Shown: positions 25,396 through 34,096 of the stretch, piece by piece
Position numbering within the stretch: the stretch's first letter is position 1
How the letters are laid out: the number at the start of each line of letters is the position of its first letter
DNA from: Kribbella amoyensis
Lineage (GTDB): Bacteria; Actinomycetota; Actinomycetes; Propionibacteriales; Kribbellaceae
Assembly (NCBI RefSeq): GCF_007828865.1
Contig: NZ_VIVK01000001.1
Location: forward strand, 2,976,001 to 3,040,000
Reading direction: 5' to 3'
DNA: 64,000 nt
The notes under the pieces: model-generated
The model's input: the letters and a program-made list of their open reading frames with translations, nothing else
Told to the model about the DNA's origin: nothing
The model's database searches: none
Made by a program: the position numbers and the translations under genes

Positions 25396-25911
25396 ATGCG
25401 GAACCGGCACGCGATCGTCACGACCACCCTGCTCGGCGACGTCACCCTGGTCGCGTCCGGGGACGCGCTCGCCGGGGTCTACTTCCCGGGCCACTGGGTC
25501 AAGCCCGACCCGGCACACCTGGGCGACGAGGTCGTGGTCGAGTCCGACCCCGTCCTGACCACGGCGGCGCGGCAACTGGCGGAGTACCTGGACGGTGGGC
25601 GGGAGTCGTTCGACTTGCCGCTGCGGGCGGTGGGGGACGAGTTCGAGCGCGGGGTCTGGGCGCTGCTCGCGGAGATCCCGTACGGCGCGACCACCACGTA
25701 CGGGGAGATCGCGCAGCGCCTCGGTGATCGGTCTCTCGCGCAGCGCGTCGGCCAGGCGGTCGGGCGCAATCCGCTGTCCGTGGTCGTGCCCTGTCACAGG
25801 GTCGTCGGGAAGGACGGCAAGCTCACCGGGTACGCCGGCGGGCTGCGGCGCAAGCAGGCGCTGCTGGGCCTGGAGGAGCCGGCCGCGGACCAGGTCGGCC
25901 GGCTGTTCTGA
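25396..25911 (+). CDS. ogt: Methylated-DNA--protein-cysteine methyltransferase
   Basis: A 171-aa O6-alkylguanine-DNA alkyltransferase. It accepts the alkyl group irreversibly on the Cys of VVPCHRV (about 132-138). IPYGATTTYGEIA (about 93-105) and GRNPLSV precede it, and GYAGGLRRKQALLGLE closes the DNA-binding domain. The N-terminal ribonuclease-like domain is short, as in Ogt proteins; there is no Ada regulatory domain. ATG 25396 follows GCGAGGAG by 7 nt. It is a standalone DNA-repair gene. Confidence 0.93.
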   Translation: MRNRHAIVTTTLLGDVTLVASGDALAGVYFPGHWVKPDPAHLGDEVVVESDPVLTTAARQLAEYLDGGRESFDLPLRAVGDEFERGVWALLAEIPYGATTTYGEIAQRLGDRSLAQRVGQAVGRNPLSVVVPCHRVVGKDGKLTGYAGGLRRKQALLGLEEPAADQVGRLF

Positions 25912-26005
25912 CCGCTCTGTCGCGGTTGAGAGCCGAGTGACAGCGAGGTGAAAGCGGCAGCCGGAATCCTCAGGATGAGCACACCGCTCACTCCAGGAGG
26001 TAACT

Positions 26006-26578
26006 GTGAGCGCCCAGACCGTCGCCCACCTCGCCGGGGTCGGGATCCGCCCGGCCACGGTCACCGTCGACTTCACCGACTACGTCACGCTCAGGTACCG
26101 GCAGCTGCTGGGCACCGCGTACCTGCTCACCCGGGACCGCGGGCTGGCCGAGGACCTGGTCCAGACCACGCTGGCGAAGGCCTGGCGGTCCTGGCACCGG
26201 ATCGAGGCCGACGACCCGGACGCGTACGTCCGCCGGGTGCTGGTCAACACGTTCCGGGCCGGCTGGCGGGTGAAACGCGGCAAGCGCGAGTTCACGGCCG
26301 AGGTGGTGCCGGAGCGGCCGGTCACCGGGGAGTACGAGGCGAGCGACCGGCGTGCGGCCCTGCTCGCGGCGCTGGCCCGGCTGCCGCGCCGGATGCGGGC
26401 GATGGTCGTGCTGCGGTACTTCGAGGACCTGACCGAGGCCGCCACCGCCGACGCGCTCGGCTGCTCGGTGGGCACGGTCAAGAGCCAGACCAGCCGCGCC
26501 CTCGCCAAGCTCCGGCAGGACCCGACGCTCACCGGGCTCTGGGACTTCGGCTCCGACGACACCGGCGCGCTGCTGTAG
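26006..26578 (+). CDS. SigE-family ECF-type RNA polymerase sigma factor
   Basis: A 190-aa ECF sigma factor of the actinobacterial SigE-like family. Region 2 (about 26-95) has LLGTAYLLTRDRGLAEDLVQTTLAKAW; region 4 (about 118-175) has LPRRMRAMVVLRYFEDLTEA and the helix-turn-helix ALGCSVGTVKSQTSRALAKL. No anti-sigma gene is adjacent, and control is not evident. GTG 26006 is preceded by a perfect AGGAGGT. Its stop abuts that of the convergent AfsR-type gene with no intervening base. Confidence 0.9.
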   Translation: MSAQTVAHLAGVGIRPATVTVDFTDYVTLRYRQLLGTAYLLTRDRGLAEDLVQTTLAKAWRSWHRIEADDPDAYVRRVLVNTFRAGWRVKRGKREFTAEVVPERPVTGEYEASDRRAALLAALARLPRRMRAMVVLRYFEDLTEAATADALGCSVGTVKSQTSRALAKLRQDPTLTGLWDFGSDDTGALL

Positions 26579-29434
26579 TCAGCCGGCCGCGCGGAGCAGC
26601 TTGGTACGGACCCGGGTCGCCGTGGGGTCGCCGATGAGCTGCAGGAGAGTCAGCGCGTCCTGCCATGCGGCTTCCGCTTCGTCCGAGCGGCCGTCCGCGA
26701 GTAGGAGATCGCCGAGCTGGTTCAGCGCCGACGCCTGATGCGCGCGATCACCCAGCTCACCCAGGATGCGCAGTGCGTCGCGTGTGGACTCCGTGGCGGT
26801 CCGGTAGCGGCCGAGCCCGGCGTACGCGGTCGCGAGTTCGTGCAGCGCGCGGGCCTCGCCCCGGCGGTGTGCGACCTTGCGGAAGAGCTCCAGTGCCTCG
26901 GTGCCGACAGCGACGCCCTCGGCGTACCGTCCGGCCGCGATCAGGGTGCGGGCGATCTGGAACGTGGAGATCGCGGTGTTGCCGACCTCGCCGGCCGCCT
27001 TGTCGATCGCCTGTGCGCACCGCCCGTACATGAGGGACTCGTCGTACCGGCCGGCGTCCCGGCAGGCCGCGCACAGGTTGTTGAGTGCCGTGGCCTCGCC
27101 GTCCAGGTCGCCCGCTGCCTTGAAGACGCGGAGCGCTTCCTGCTGGTAGCCGATCGCCGCGTCGAGTTGTCCGAGTCCGCGACTCGCGCTGCCCAGTCCG
27201 CTCAGCATGTGTCCTCGGCCGACCGCGTCGTCGCAGCGCTCGGCGGCCGACAACCCGATCTCGTGCAGCGTCAGCAGGTCCTCCCAGCTGTTCGACACGT
27301 GCAGGCCGATCCAGGTGGCGTAGGCGATCCGCCAGCACAGCGCGTCGTACCCGAGCTCGTACGCCAGCCGCGCGACCGCGACGAAGTTGTGGCTCTCCGC
27401 CTCGTGCCAGGCGAGTGCGGCCCGCGCGTCCGGGAACCCCTGCGGTACGACGGTCGCCCTCGGCACCGCGATCTGCGATTCGCTCGGCTGCAACCAGGGC
27501 CGCGCGTTCACCGCGGTGTGCAGGTACCACTCGACCACCCGGCGCAGCGCGGTCTCACGGACCCGGGCCGAGTCGTGCTGATCCGCCAACTCGGCCGCGT
27601 ACGCCCGCAACAGGTCGTGCAGCTCGTACCGTCCAGGTTGCCGGTTGTGCAGCTGACTCGAACCGACCAGCTGATCGAGCAACGGCTGCACCTCCTCCCG
27701 CGGTACCCCGGCCAGCGCCGCCGCCCCGCGGACGCCGAGATCGGCGCCGGGAAAGATCGCCAGCAGCCGAAGGAGCGCGGCCGGTTCGGGGGAGAGGGCA
27801 CGGTACGACCAGGAGAAGACGCTGCGCAGATCCGCGGTCGCGTCGTCGCCACAGCCGAGGACGTCGAGCCGGTGGCGCTCGCTGGACAGTTCGGCGACGA
27901 GTTCGCCGAGTGGGGCGTTCGGTGTCCGGGTCGCGCGCTCGGCCGCGATCACCAGGGCGAGCGGAAGGCCGTTGCAGCAGTCGGCGAGCTCTGCCACGGC
28001 GGCGGGATCGTGGTGCGCCCGCGGGCCGATGATGCCGGTGAGGAGCTCGATCCCCTCGGTCCGCGGGAACTGGTCGAGGGTCAAGCGGCGCGCGCCTTCG
28101 CGGACCGCGAGCCCGTGCAGCTGGACCCGGCTGGTGATCAGGACGAGGCTGCCGGACCCAGGAAGGAGCGGCCGGACCTGGGCAGCGTCCTGCGCGTTGT
28201 CGAGCAGGACGAGCATCCGCTTGCCCGCCAGCACGGTCCGGAGCAAGGCGGAGCGGCCGTCCAGGTCCGAGGGGATCCGCTGCTCCGAGATACCGACGGA
28301 GCGCAGCATGGTCTCCACGGCGTTCGACGGCTCGACCGGGAGACCTGGTCCGTGGCCGCGCAGATTCAGGTAGAGCTGGCCGTCCGGGAAGTACGCCTGC
28401 ACGCGGTGCGCCCAGTGCACGGCCAACGCGGTCTTGCCGATGCCCGCGGTGCCGTCGACGGCCGCGATGACGATCGGCGGACCATCGGTACCCGTGTCCT
28501 GCGCGGCCGGGCTCGGGAGCAGCGCGTCCAGGGCGGCGAGGGCGGATGCGCGTCCGGTGAAGCGGGCGACGTCGGTCGGCAGCTGACGTGGCCGGAGATC
28601 GTCGGTCGTCGATGTTGCCCGTGCCGGTGGTGCCTGGCCGAGGGGAGTCTGTCCGGGCAGCGTTTGGAGGGCCGGGGGCAGCGGGAGGTTCGTGAGGTTG
28701 GGTCCACGGAGCAGGGTCTCGTGGAGACTGCGCAGCTCGGGACAGGGATCGACCCCGAACTCCTCGGCCAGGTGGATCCGCACCTGCTCGTACAGTGCGA
28801 GCGCCTCGGCCTGGTGCCCGGCTCGGTACTGCGCTGTCATCAGAGCCGCGACCAGGCGCTCGCGGCCCGGGTACCGGCGGACCAGCGAGGTGAGTTCCGC
28901 GATGATCTCCGCGTGCCGGCCGAGCTCGAGCTGGTCGGCCGTCAGCAGCTCGACCGCGTGCAGGCGTTCCTCGATCAGCGCGGGCGCGTTGTCCCGGACC
29001 AGCGCCGACGCGGGCAGCCCACCGAGGGGATCGCCTCGCCACAACTCCAGCGCGTCCACCAGCTGCCGGACCCGGGTCGCCGGATCCCCCTGGCGGGTCG
29101 CTTCCTCGACCGACTGCCGGAACCGCAACAGGTCGAGCTGCTCGGCGCCGACGCAGATCCGGTAGCCGTTCGGCTCGGTACGGATCAGGTCGCGGTCTCC
29201 GTTCAACGCGGAGCGGAGCCGCGACACTGTGGTCTGCAGGGCCGCCTCCGGGTTGGCCGGCAGCTCGTCCTCCCAGACCGCGTCCACCAGTTCGTGCCGC
29301 GACACCGCGGCGTTCGCGCGCAGCAACAGGGCCGCGAGGACGGTCCGCCCGCGACTCGTCGTACCGACGGTGCGCCCGGACGCGACCACCTCGACCGGTC
29401 CGAGTACGTGGAACCTCATGTCGTCCCAGCCCAC
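26579..29434 (-). CDS. AfsR/SARP-type regulator with NB-ARC and TPR domains
   Basis: A 951-aa regulator of the AfsR/DnrI/RedD class. Domains: OmpR-like DNA-binding wing (about 5-95), BTAD bacterial transcriptional activator domain (about 100-245; LVDALELWRG, AEEFGVDPCPELRSLHE), NB-ARC ATPase (about 290-560; P-loop DGTAGIGKTALA, Walker B MLVLLDNAQD) and a TPR array (about 700-940). Such proteins activate secondary metabolism or stress genes. No biosynthetic cluster is visible nearby. GTG 29434 has GGGGGA about 6 nt upstream; ATG 29419, five residues in, is an alternative. The 292 nt before TrmH contain a 7-bp hairpin (29527-29547) and the TrmH promoter. Confidence 0.92.
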   Translation of the reverse strand: MGWDDMRFHVLGPVEVVASGRTVGTTSRGRTVLAALLLRANAAVSRHELVDAVWEDELPANPEAALQTTVSRLRSALNGDRDLIRTEPNGYRICVGAEQLDLLRFRQSVEEATRQGDPATRVRQLVDALELWRGDPLGGLPASALVRDNAPALIEERLHAVELLTADQLELGRHAEIIAELTSLVRRYPGRERLVAALMTAQYRAGHQAEALALYEQVRIHLAEEFGVDPCPELRSLHETLLRGPNLTNLPLPPALQTLPGQTPLGQAPPARATSTTDDLRPRQLPTDVARFTGRASALAALDALLPSPAAQDTGTDGPPIVIAAVDGTAGIGKTALAVHWAHRVQAYFPDGQLYLNLRGHGPGLPVEPSNAVETMLRSVGISEQRIPSDLDGRSALLRTVLAGKRMLVLLDNAQDAAQVRPLLPGSGSLVLITSRVQLHGLAVREGARRLTLDQFPRTEGIELLTGIIGPRAHHDPAAVAELADCCNGLPLALVIAAERATRTPNAPLGELVAELSSERHRLDVLGCGDDATADLRSVFSWSYRALSPEPAALLRLLAIFPGADLGVRGAAALAGVPREEVQPLLDQLVGSSQLHNRQPGRYELHDLLRAYAAELADQHDSARVRETALRRVVEWYLHTAVNARPWLQPSESQIAVPRATVVPQGFPDARAALAWHEAESHNFVAVARLAYELGYDALCWRIAYATWIGLHVSNSWEDLLTLHEIGLSAAERCDDAVGRGHMLSGLGSASRGLGQLDAAIGYQQEALRVFKAAGDLDGEATALNNLCAACRDAGRYDESLMYGRCAQAIDKAAGEVGNTAISTFQIARTLIAAGRYAEGVAVGTEALELFRKVAHRRGEARALHELATAYAGLGRYRTATESTRDALRILGELGDRAHQASALNQLGDLLLADGRSDEAEAAWQDALTLLQLIGDPTATRVRTKLLRAAG

Positions 29435-29714
29435 CCATGTCCCCCAAGCGTCGTGTCACCCGGCGAGTGGTGACGCACAGTCAGATGCCTGCTCCCGGCT
29501 CGGAGGTTGGCCGGGACGGCAGAAAACCGCCCGGTCTCAGCGGGCGGACCGCCAGCACTCACTAACCTCGGCTATGCCGTCGCGTCGCGGGCTCCCGCGG
29601 TGAGCCGTCGCCGGGCCGCAGAAGTTGTGGAGTGGTGCGTGTCCGGGCTCCCGACGTACCCGGGCGTCTCGGGCGCGCGTCGATCACTTGCGTCAGGTGG
29701 GTGGGAGGCGGCGG

Positions 29715-29720
29715 TAGGGT
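29715..29720 (+). promoter_or_regulatory. Candidate -10 element for leaderless TrmH transcript
   Basis: TAGGGT matches TANNNT and ends 6 nt before GTG 29727, placing the transcription start on the start codon. No Shine-Dalgarno sequence is present. Confidence 0.45.
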
Positions 29721-29726
29721 GGCGCG

Positions 29727-30497
29727 GTGAGTCGGCGCAAGAACGAGGGCGGGGACCGGGCTGAGCTGTCGCCGCGGGACAAGTGGATCACCATCTACGG
29801 CCGCAAACCCGTGCTCGAGGCGCTCAACGACCCGGCCCTGTCGGTCGCCAAGGTGGTCGTCGCCGACAACGCCGGCGGCCACTCGCTGGACGAGATCCTG
29901 ACCACGGCCAAGCGGCTCGGGACGCCGGTCGAGCGCGCCTCGTCGACCCGGGTGAAGTGGCTGGCCGGCAACGGCAAGCAGGACCAGGGCGTCGTCGCCG
30001 ACGTGGACGCGCCGCGGATGACGCCGCTGCAGAACTTCGTCCGCGCTCGCGGCAAACGGCCGACCAAGGTGTTCCTGCTGGACGGCGTGACGAACCCCGG
30101 CAACGTCGGGATGATCCTGCGGACCGCGACCGGTGCCGGGTTCGACGGCGTGATCCTGCCGCGGGCCGGCACGCCGCACGTGGGCCCGCTGGTGATCAAG
30201 GCGTCGGCCGGGATCGCGTTCCAGGCGCCGATCGTGAACGCGCCGACCGCCCAGGGCGCGGTGGACGCGCTGCGCTCGGCCGGATACCAGGTCTACGGGC
30301 TGTCCGCGCGGTCCCGGCAGTCGCTGTTCCGGACCGACCTGGCGCCGCGCTCGGTCTTCGTGCTCGGCGGCGAGACGCACGGCATCTCGGTCCGGACCGA
30401 CACCGACCTGCGGATCCCGCTGTCCAACGGCGTCGAGTCGCTCAACGTCGCGGTCGCCGCGGCCGTGGTCGCGTTCGAGGTCGCCAACCGCCGCTGA
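29727..30497 (+). CDS. TrmH/SpoU family RNA 2-prime-O-methyltransferase
   Basis: A 256-aa SPOUT methyltransferase that transfers methyl from SAM to a ribose 2-prime-OH in rRNA or tRNA. The N-terminal substrate-binding domain starts at WITIYGRKPVLEAL (about 20-33). Motif 1 is DGVTNPGNVGMILRTA (about 118-133), motif 2 VFVLGGETHGIS (about 211-222) and motif 3 IPLSNGVESLNVAVAAAV (about 230-247), which builds the trefoil knot. The exact nucleotide target is not readable; RlmB-like 23S activity is one option, and thiostrepton-resistance-type methylation another. GTG start is probably leaderless. Confidence 0.9.
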   Translation: MSRRKNEGGDRAELSPRDKWITIYGRKPVLEALNDPALSVAKVVVADNAGGHSLDEILTTAKRLGTPVERASSTRVKWLAGNGKQDQGVVADVDAPRMTPLQNFVRARGKRPTKVFLLDGVTNPGNVGMILRTATGAGFDGVILPRAGTPHVGPLVIKASAGIAFQAPIVNAPTAQGAVDALRSAGYQVYGLSARSRQSLFRTDLAPRSVFVLGGETHGISVRTDTDLRIPLSNGVESLNVAVAAAVVAFEVANRR

Positions 30498-30596
30498 CTC
30501 CAGCGGTTCCGTAGAGCGTGATCCAGTTCACAAGCTTGCCGGCGCATGCGACCGAGTACCCCTGGGCACTGACGGGGTGCATCACTTCAGGTGGAT

Positions 30597-30773
30597 TCAG
30601 ACGCCAGTGCGAGTGCGGCCAGAGGGGCGGGCCGGGTCTCGCCTGGCGTCTTTGTCTTGCGCGTCCTCGGGATGCAGATGAGGGCAGCAGGGCCCGCCGC
30701 AGAACCGGTAGTGCTTCGGGCTGCACCACGGCTTGCACTCGTCCCGCTCGGCGGGTAGCTGGTCGACGCTCAT
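30597..30773 (-). CDS. Small Cys/His-rich protein, candidate zinc-binding
   Basis: Predicted 58-aa protein. Its middle (about 13-34) reads CKPWCSPKHYRFCGGPCCPH: five Cys and two His in a short span, followed by a third His. Spacing suggests a small zinc site, though no named family is recognised. ATG 30773 has GGAAGG 5 nt upstream; ATG 30776 and GTG 30779 also fit the frame. It fills most of the 344-nt gap between TrmH and MOSC, and no larger gene competes on either strand. I am moderately sure that it is coding. Confidence 0.5.
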   Translation of the reverse strand: MSVDQLPAERDECKPWCSPKHYRFCGGPCCPHLHPEDAQDKDARRDPARPSGRTRTGV

Positions 30774-30841
30774 CATCACCTTCCACTTTCACCCTCCGGC
30801 GAACCCGGTCCGCAGAGGCGCGCCGATGGTACAACCAGGGG

Positions 30842-31387
30842 ATGGAGGTGGAGATCGTCGCGCTGGTCGTGTCGCCCGTCCACGCCTACGAGGGCCGCCC
30901 GCAGGACGGTCCGGCGGCCGATCCCCGGCTCGGCGCCGTCGAGGAGGTGACGGTCCGCGCGGGCCTCGGGCTGGTCGGTGACCGCTACTTCAACCAGCCC
31001 GTCCACCGCCGGGCCGCGGTCACGTTCTTCGACGCCGACGCCCTCACGACCGTGGCGGACCAGCTCGGCCTGGCCGCCGTCCCCGATCCGCACCTCGTCC
31101 GCCGCAACGTCGTGGTGCGCGGCTTCCCGGTCGACACCCTCGCCGTGCGCCGGCTGCCATCGGGCGAGCGCGTCCCGGGGAAGGCGTTCACGCTGGACTC
31201 CGGTGCGGGCCCGGTCCGGTTCCAGGCGCATCGGCCGGCCAACCCTTGCGCGTGGATGGACGTCGCCGTCGCCCAGGGTGCGTTCAAGGCCCTCCGCGGC
31301 CACGGCGGCATCCGGACCGAACCGCTCACCGACGGCGTCCTCCGACTCGGTCCCGCATCACTCCTGATCGAGGAACGAGGGGGTTGA
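30842..31387 (+). CDS. MOSC domain protein
   Basis: A 181-aa MOSC (MoCo sulfurase C-terminal) domain protein. VRAGLGLVGDRYF (about 40-52), VRRNVVVRGFPV (about 85-96) and the conserved Cys of PANPCAWMDV (about 137) are present. MOSC proteins carry or transfer sulfur/molybdenum cofactor ligands, as in YiiM detoxification of N-hydroxylated bases. The specific role here is unknown. ATG 30842 is close to AGGGG but better explained as leaderless or weakly initiated. Confidence 0.82.
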   Translation: MEVEIVALVVSPVHAYEGRPQDGPAADPRLGAVEEVTVRAGLGLVGDRYFNQPVHRRAAVTFFDADALTTVADQLGLAAVPDPHLVRRNVVVRGFPVDTLAVRRLPSGERVPGKAFTLDSGAGPVRFQAHRPANPCAWMDVAVAQGAFKALRGHGGIRTEPLTDGVLRLGPASLLIEERGG

Positions 31388-31447
31388 CCGGGGTCGGACG
31401 GCGGCGGAGGCTGGCCGAAAAGGGCTAACTCCTAAGGGGTGGGCGTG

Positions 31448-32008
31448 ATGCCGAAGGTACTGATGCTGACCGGGGACGCCGCGGAGACGCTGGAGGTGTT
31501 CTACCCGTACCAGCGGCTGCAGGAGGAAGGGTACGAGGTCGACGTGGCGGCGCCGACCGCGAAGAAGCTGCAGTTCGTGGTGCACGACTTCGTCGACGGG
31601 TTCGACACGTACACCGAGAAACCCGGGCACAGCTGGCCGGCCGACGTGGCGTTCGCGGACGTGGACCCGGAGGACTACGTGGCGCTGGTGATCCCGGGTG
31701 GGCGGGCGCCGGAGTACATCCGCAACGACCCGGACTGCCAGCGGATCGTGAAGCACTTCTACGGCGAGGCGAAACCGGTGGCGCAGCTCTGTCACGGCCC
31801 GCTGATCCCGGCCGCGGCCGGCCTGCTCGACGGGCGGAAGACCTCGGCGTACCCGGCGCTCGCGACGGACATCAACGTCGCCGGTGGGGAGTGGGTCGAC
31901 GGTGACGCGGTGGTCGACGGGACCGTGGTGTCCGGGCGCGCGTGGCCCGACCACCCGGGCTGGATGCGCGAGTTCATGGCGATTCTGAAGGAGCACGCCC
32001 CGGTCTGA
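31448..32008 (+). CDS. DJ-1/PfpI family protein
   Basis: A 186-aa class I glutamine amidotransferase-like protein. VALVIPGGRAPEYIR (about 79-93) carries the glycine-rich turn and Glu/Arg, and AQLCHGP (about 113-119) the nucleophile Cys with the following His. The family includes PfpI proteases, chaperones and deglycases (YhbO/HchA). Strand order and length fit PfpI/YhbO. ATG 31448 follows AAGGGGTGGG; the upstream GTG 31439 is less likely. Confidence 0.9.
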   Translation: MPKVLMLTGDAAETLEVFYPYQRLQEEGYEVDVAAPTAKKLQFVVHDFVDGFDTYTEKPGHSWPADVAFADVDPEDYVALVIPGGRAPEYIRNDPDCQRIVKHFYGEAKPVAQLCHGPLIPAAAGLLDGRKTSAYPALATDINVAGGEWVDGDAVVDGTVVSGRAWPDHPGWMREFMAILKEHAPV

Positions 32009-32038
32009 GACTTTCGCCCCGCTTTCGGCGCCGCGGCC

Positions 32039-32044
32039 TAGCGT
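32039..32044 (+). promoter_or_regulatory. Candidate -10 element for leaderless sortase transcript
   Basis: TAGCGT matches TANNNT and ends 7 nt before ATG 32052. No Shine-Dalgarno sequence lies between them. Confidence 0.4.
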
Positions 32045-32051
32045 GCGATCC

Positions 32052-32771
32052 ATGCTGAGGCGCTGGTACGGCGCGTGCGCGCTGACCGCCGTCGTCACGA
32101 GCGTCACCGTGGGCTGCTCCGACGTCGCGGACCAACCATCGGCCGGGACTCCGCCGCCGACGCGGTCCAGCACGCCCTCCACCGGCCCGACCACCTCGCC
32201 GCCGCCATCGACGCCCGGGAGGACCTCGCCGCCGACGGTCACGCCTTCGGTACGGCGGCCGGCGACCGCTGTCCGGGTGAGCATCCCGAAGCTGCGCAGA
32301 GCCGGGATGCGCGTCGTCGCGTACACCGGCACCGCCGACGACCGTCCCGGCACCGTCATCCAGGATCGCGGCGTCCTCGCCTCACCGCGCGGACCCCGCG
32401 GTGGCGTCGGACCGGGCGAGATCGGCAACTTCATCGTCACCGGTCACCGCACCACCCACGGCCGCCCGCTCGGCCGTCTTCCGGAACTCCGTACCGGCGA
32501 CCACGTCCTCGTCACCGCGGACGGCACGGTGTACGACTACGTGATCGTGCGGACGATGACGATCTCGTTCCGCCGCCCGGCCGAGATCGCCGCGCAGAAC
32601 GCACCCGTCCCGGGCCGTCCCGGGATCCGGCCGACCCGCGCGATGCTGACCCTGTCCACCTGCGCGACGCCCGAGGACCACGCCCAGGGCAACTACTGGA
32701 AGGACGCCCTCGGCAACCCCGAACACCGGATCAACAAGATCGCCGTCCTGACCGCGACCCGCCCGGCCTGA
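32052..32771 (+). CDS. Sortase (class E/F-like), exported
   Basis: A 239-aa sortase, a cysteine transpeptidase. The N-terminal hydrophobic stretch (about 6-23) ends in VTVGC, which could be a lipobox or simply a signal anchor. A Pro/Thr/Ser-rich linker (about 30-75) follows. The catalytic domain has His in FIVTGHRTT (about 131-139), Cys in LTLSTCATP (about 200-208) and Arg in NPEHRINKI (about 225-233). No LPXTG-type substrate gene is next door. The ATG start is probably leaderless. Start and class are moderately certain, sortase identity high. Confidence 0.85.
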   Translation: MLRRWYGACALTAVVTSVTVGCSDVADQPSAGTPPPTRSSTPSTGPTTSPPPSTPGRTSPPTVTPSVRRPATAVRVSIPKLRRAGMRVVAYTGTADDRPGTVIQDRGVLASPRGPRGGVGPGEIGNFIVTGHRTTHGRPLGRLPELRTGDHVLVTADGTVYDYVIVRTMTISFRRPAEIAAQNAPVPGRPGIRPTRAMLTLSTCATPEDHAQGNYWKDALGNPEHRINKIAVLTATRPA

Positions 32772-32780
32772 CCGACTCGG

Positions 32781-33203
32781 CTACTTGCGGCCGAACTTCC
32801 ACCACTTCGGCTTGTTCGCCTTGATCTCTTCCTCAGTCAGCGGCGGCGGGACCGGCGGCCGGGACTCCTCGGTGAGGAAGTCGCCGGACTCGGTGTCGTA
32901 CGGTGTCACGCCGAGCCGGCGGCTGATCTCCATCACCAGCGGGATCGAGCGCGGCCCGTCGTTCAGGTAGAAGGTGATGTCGCGGATCTCGACGCCCTTG
33001 CCGATGGACATCTCGAAGTCGTGGTCGTCACCCTGCAGCAGCAACCAGGACCGCTTGCTCGCGTCCACGGTCGGTACCACCTCGCGGACCACCTCGACCA
33101 CGTCCGCCGCGGTCCCGAGGGAGGGCGGCTCGTAGCCCTCGGGAATCTCCTCGAGCCGCCGCACTCCACCCGGCCCGCGCATCGCATAGATAGCCCAGCT
33201 CAT
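32781..33203 (-). CDS. Conserved-looking hypothetical protein
   Basis: A 140-aa soluble, acidic-to-neutral protein I do not recognise. It begins MSWAIYAMRG, has a mixed alpha/beta pattern, an FEMSIGKGVEIRDITFYLND segment (about 68-87) and a Pro-rich then Lys/Trp-rich tail (KPKWWKFGRK). No signal peptide or membrane helix. It converges with the sortase gene, 9 nt apart. ATG 33203 with a weak GGGGG upstream. Codon use matches its neighbours, so it is probably real. Confidence 0.7.
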   Translation of the reverse strand: MSWAIYAMRGPGGVRRLEEIPEGYEPPSLGTAADVVEVVREVVPTVDASKRSWLLLQGDDHDFEMSIGKGVEIRDITFYLNDGPRSIPLVMEISRRLGVTPYDTESGDFLTEESRPPVPPPLTEEEIKANKPKWWKFGRK

Positions 33204-33269
33204 GCCCCCAGCATTCCGCAGCGCCGTCGCCGGACCAACCCCGCCCCACTCGCCCGGCGGACGACGGGG

Positions 33270-34007
33270 TCAGGACGCGGCGCGTTTGCGGGCGCTGAGC
33301 AGGGCGAACGTCAGGTACTCGCCCTGGTCCTCCTCCAGCATCGCCAGCACCGGATCGGGCGTGTCGCCGGACGCGGAGGTGGCCTGGGCCCAGAGCAACC
33401 AGTCCTGCCAGCCGGTCTCCTGGAGCCGGGCCGCGGTGACGTCGACCAGCTCGGTGATCTCCCACTGGAACCGCCACCAGTCCGCGGTGTGCCAGGCGAT
33501 CGCCTCCCAGCCGACGACCTTCTTGATGTGCGCCGGGATCTCGCCGAGCTCGCGGACCTCCCGCCGAAGCGCCGGCGTCGCCACCCCGAGCTGGCCGCCG
33601 GGCTTGAGGAAGGCGGTCAGGTACGCGAGGTACCCGTCCGCGGTGCCGAAGTACTCGTAGGCGTCGATACAGACGATCGCGTCGAAGAACCCGCGCGCGA
33701 ACGGCAGCGCGTGCGCCTCCGCCTTCACCGCGCAGATGTCCAGCCCGGCGAAGTTCGCCGCCGCCTCACCCGGGTCGACCCAGAGATCCGCGGCCCACAC
33801 CTGGACGCCGAACTCCTTGGCCAGGAAGACACTCGTCGCCCCCTTCCCGGAGCCGAGATCGAGCACCCGCATCCCCGGCTTCAGATCGAGGTCCCGGGCC
33901 AGATCCTCCAGCAACCACAACGGATGCGGCCCCATGTCGAGTGAAAGGACCCACTCGGAGTCGTACTTCGAAGCCAACGGGTACTCCGCCCGCGCGAAAC
34001 TGTCCAT
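33270..34007 (-). CDS. Class I SAM-dependent methyltransferase
   Basis: A 245-aa methyltransferase. VLDLGSGKGATSVFLAKEF (about 49-67) is motif I, WAADLWVDP (about 72) motif II, FFDAIVCIDAYEYFG (about 103) motif IV, FLKPGGQLGVATPAL follows. The phrase DAYEYFG and the C-terminal GDTPDPVLAMLEE resemble small-molecule methyltransferases. The substrate is unknown. ATG 34007 lacks a strong ribosome-binding site. It is 89 nt downstream of the SDR gene on the same strand and may be co-transcribed with it. Confidence 0.82.
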   Translation of the reverse strand: MDSFARAEYPLASKYDSEWVLSLDMGPHPLWLLEDLARDLDLKPGMRVLDLGSGKGATSVFLAKEFGVQVWAADLWVDPGEAAANFAGLDICAVKAEAHALPFARGFFDAIVCIDAYEYFGTADGYLAYLTAFLKPGGQLGVATPALRREVRELGEIPAHIKKVVGWEAIAWHTADWWRFQWEITELVDVTAARLQETGWQDWLLWAQATSASGDTPDPVLAMLEEDQGEYLTFALLSARKRAAS

Positions 34008-34096
34008 CCCAGCACCCAATCGGTCCCGATGTCCGGCCTGCAACCGGTTTTCGGAGCGGCGTCCAGGTTGCCGTGGGCAATCACGCGCGGCCGGGG

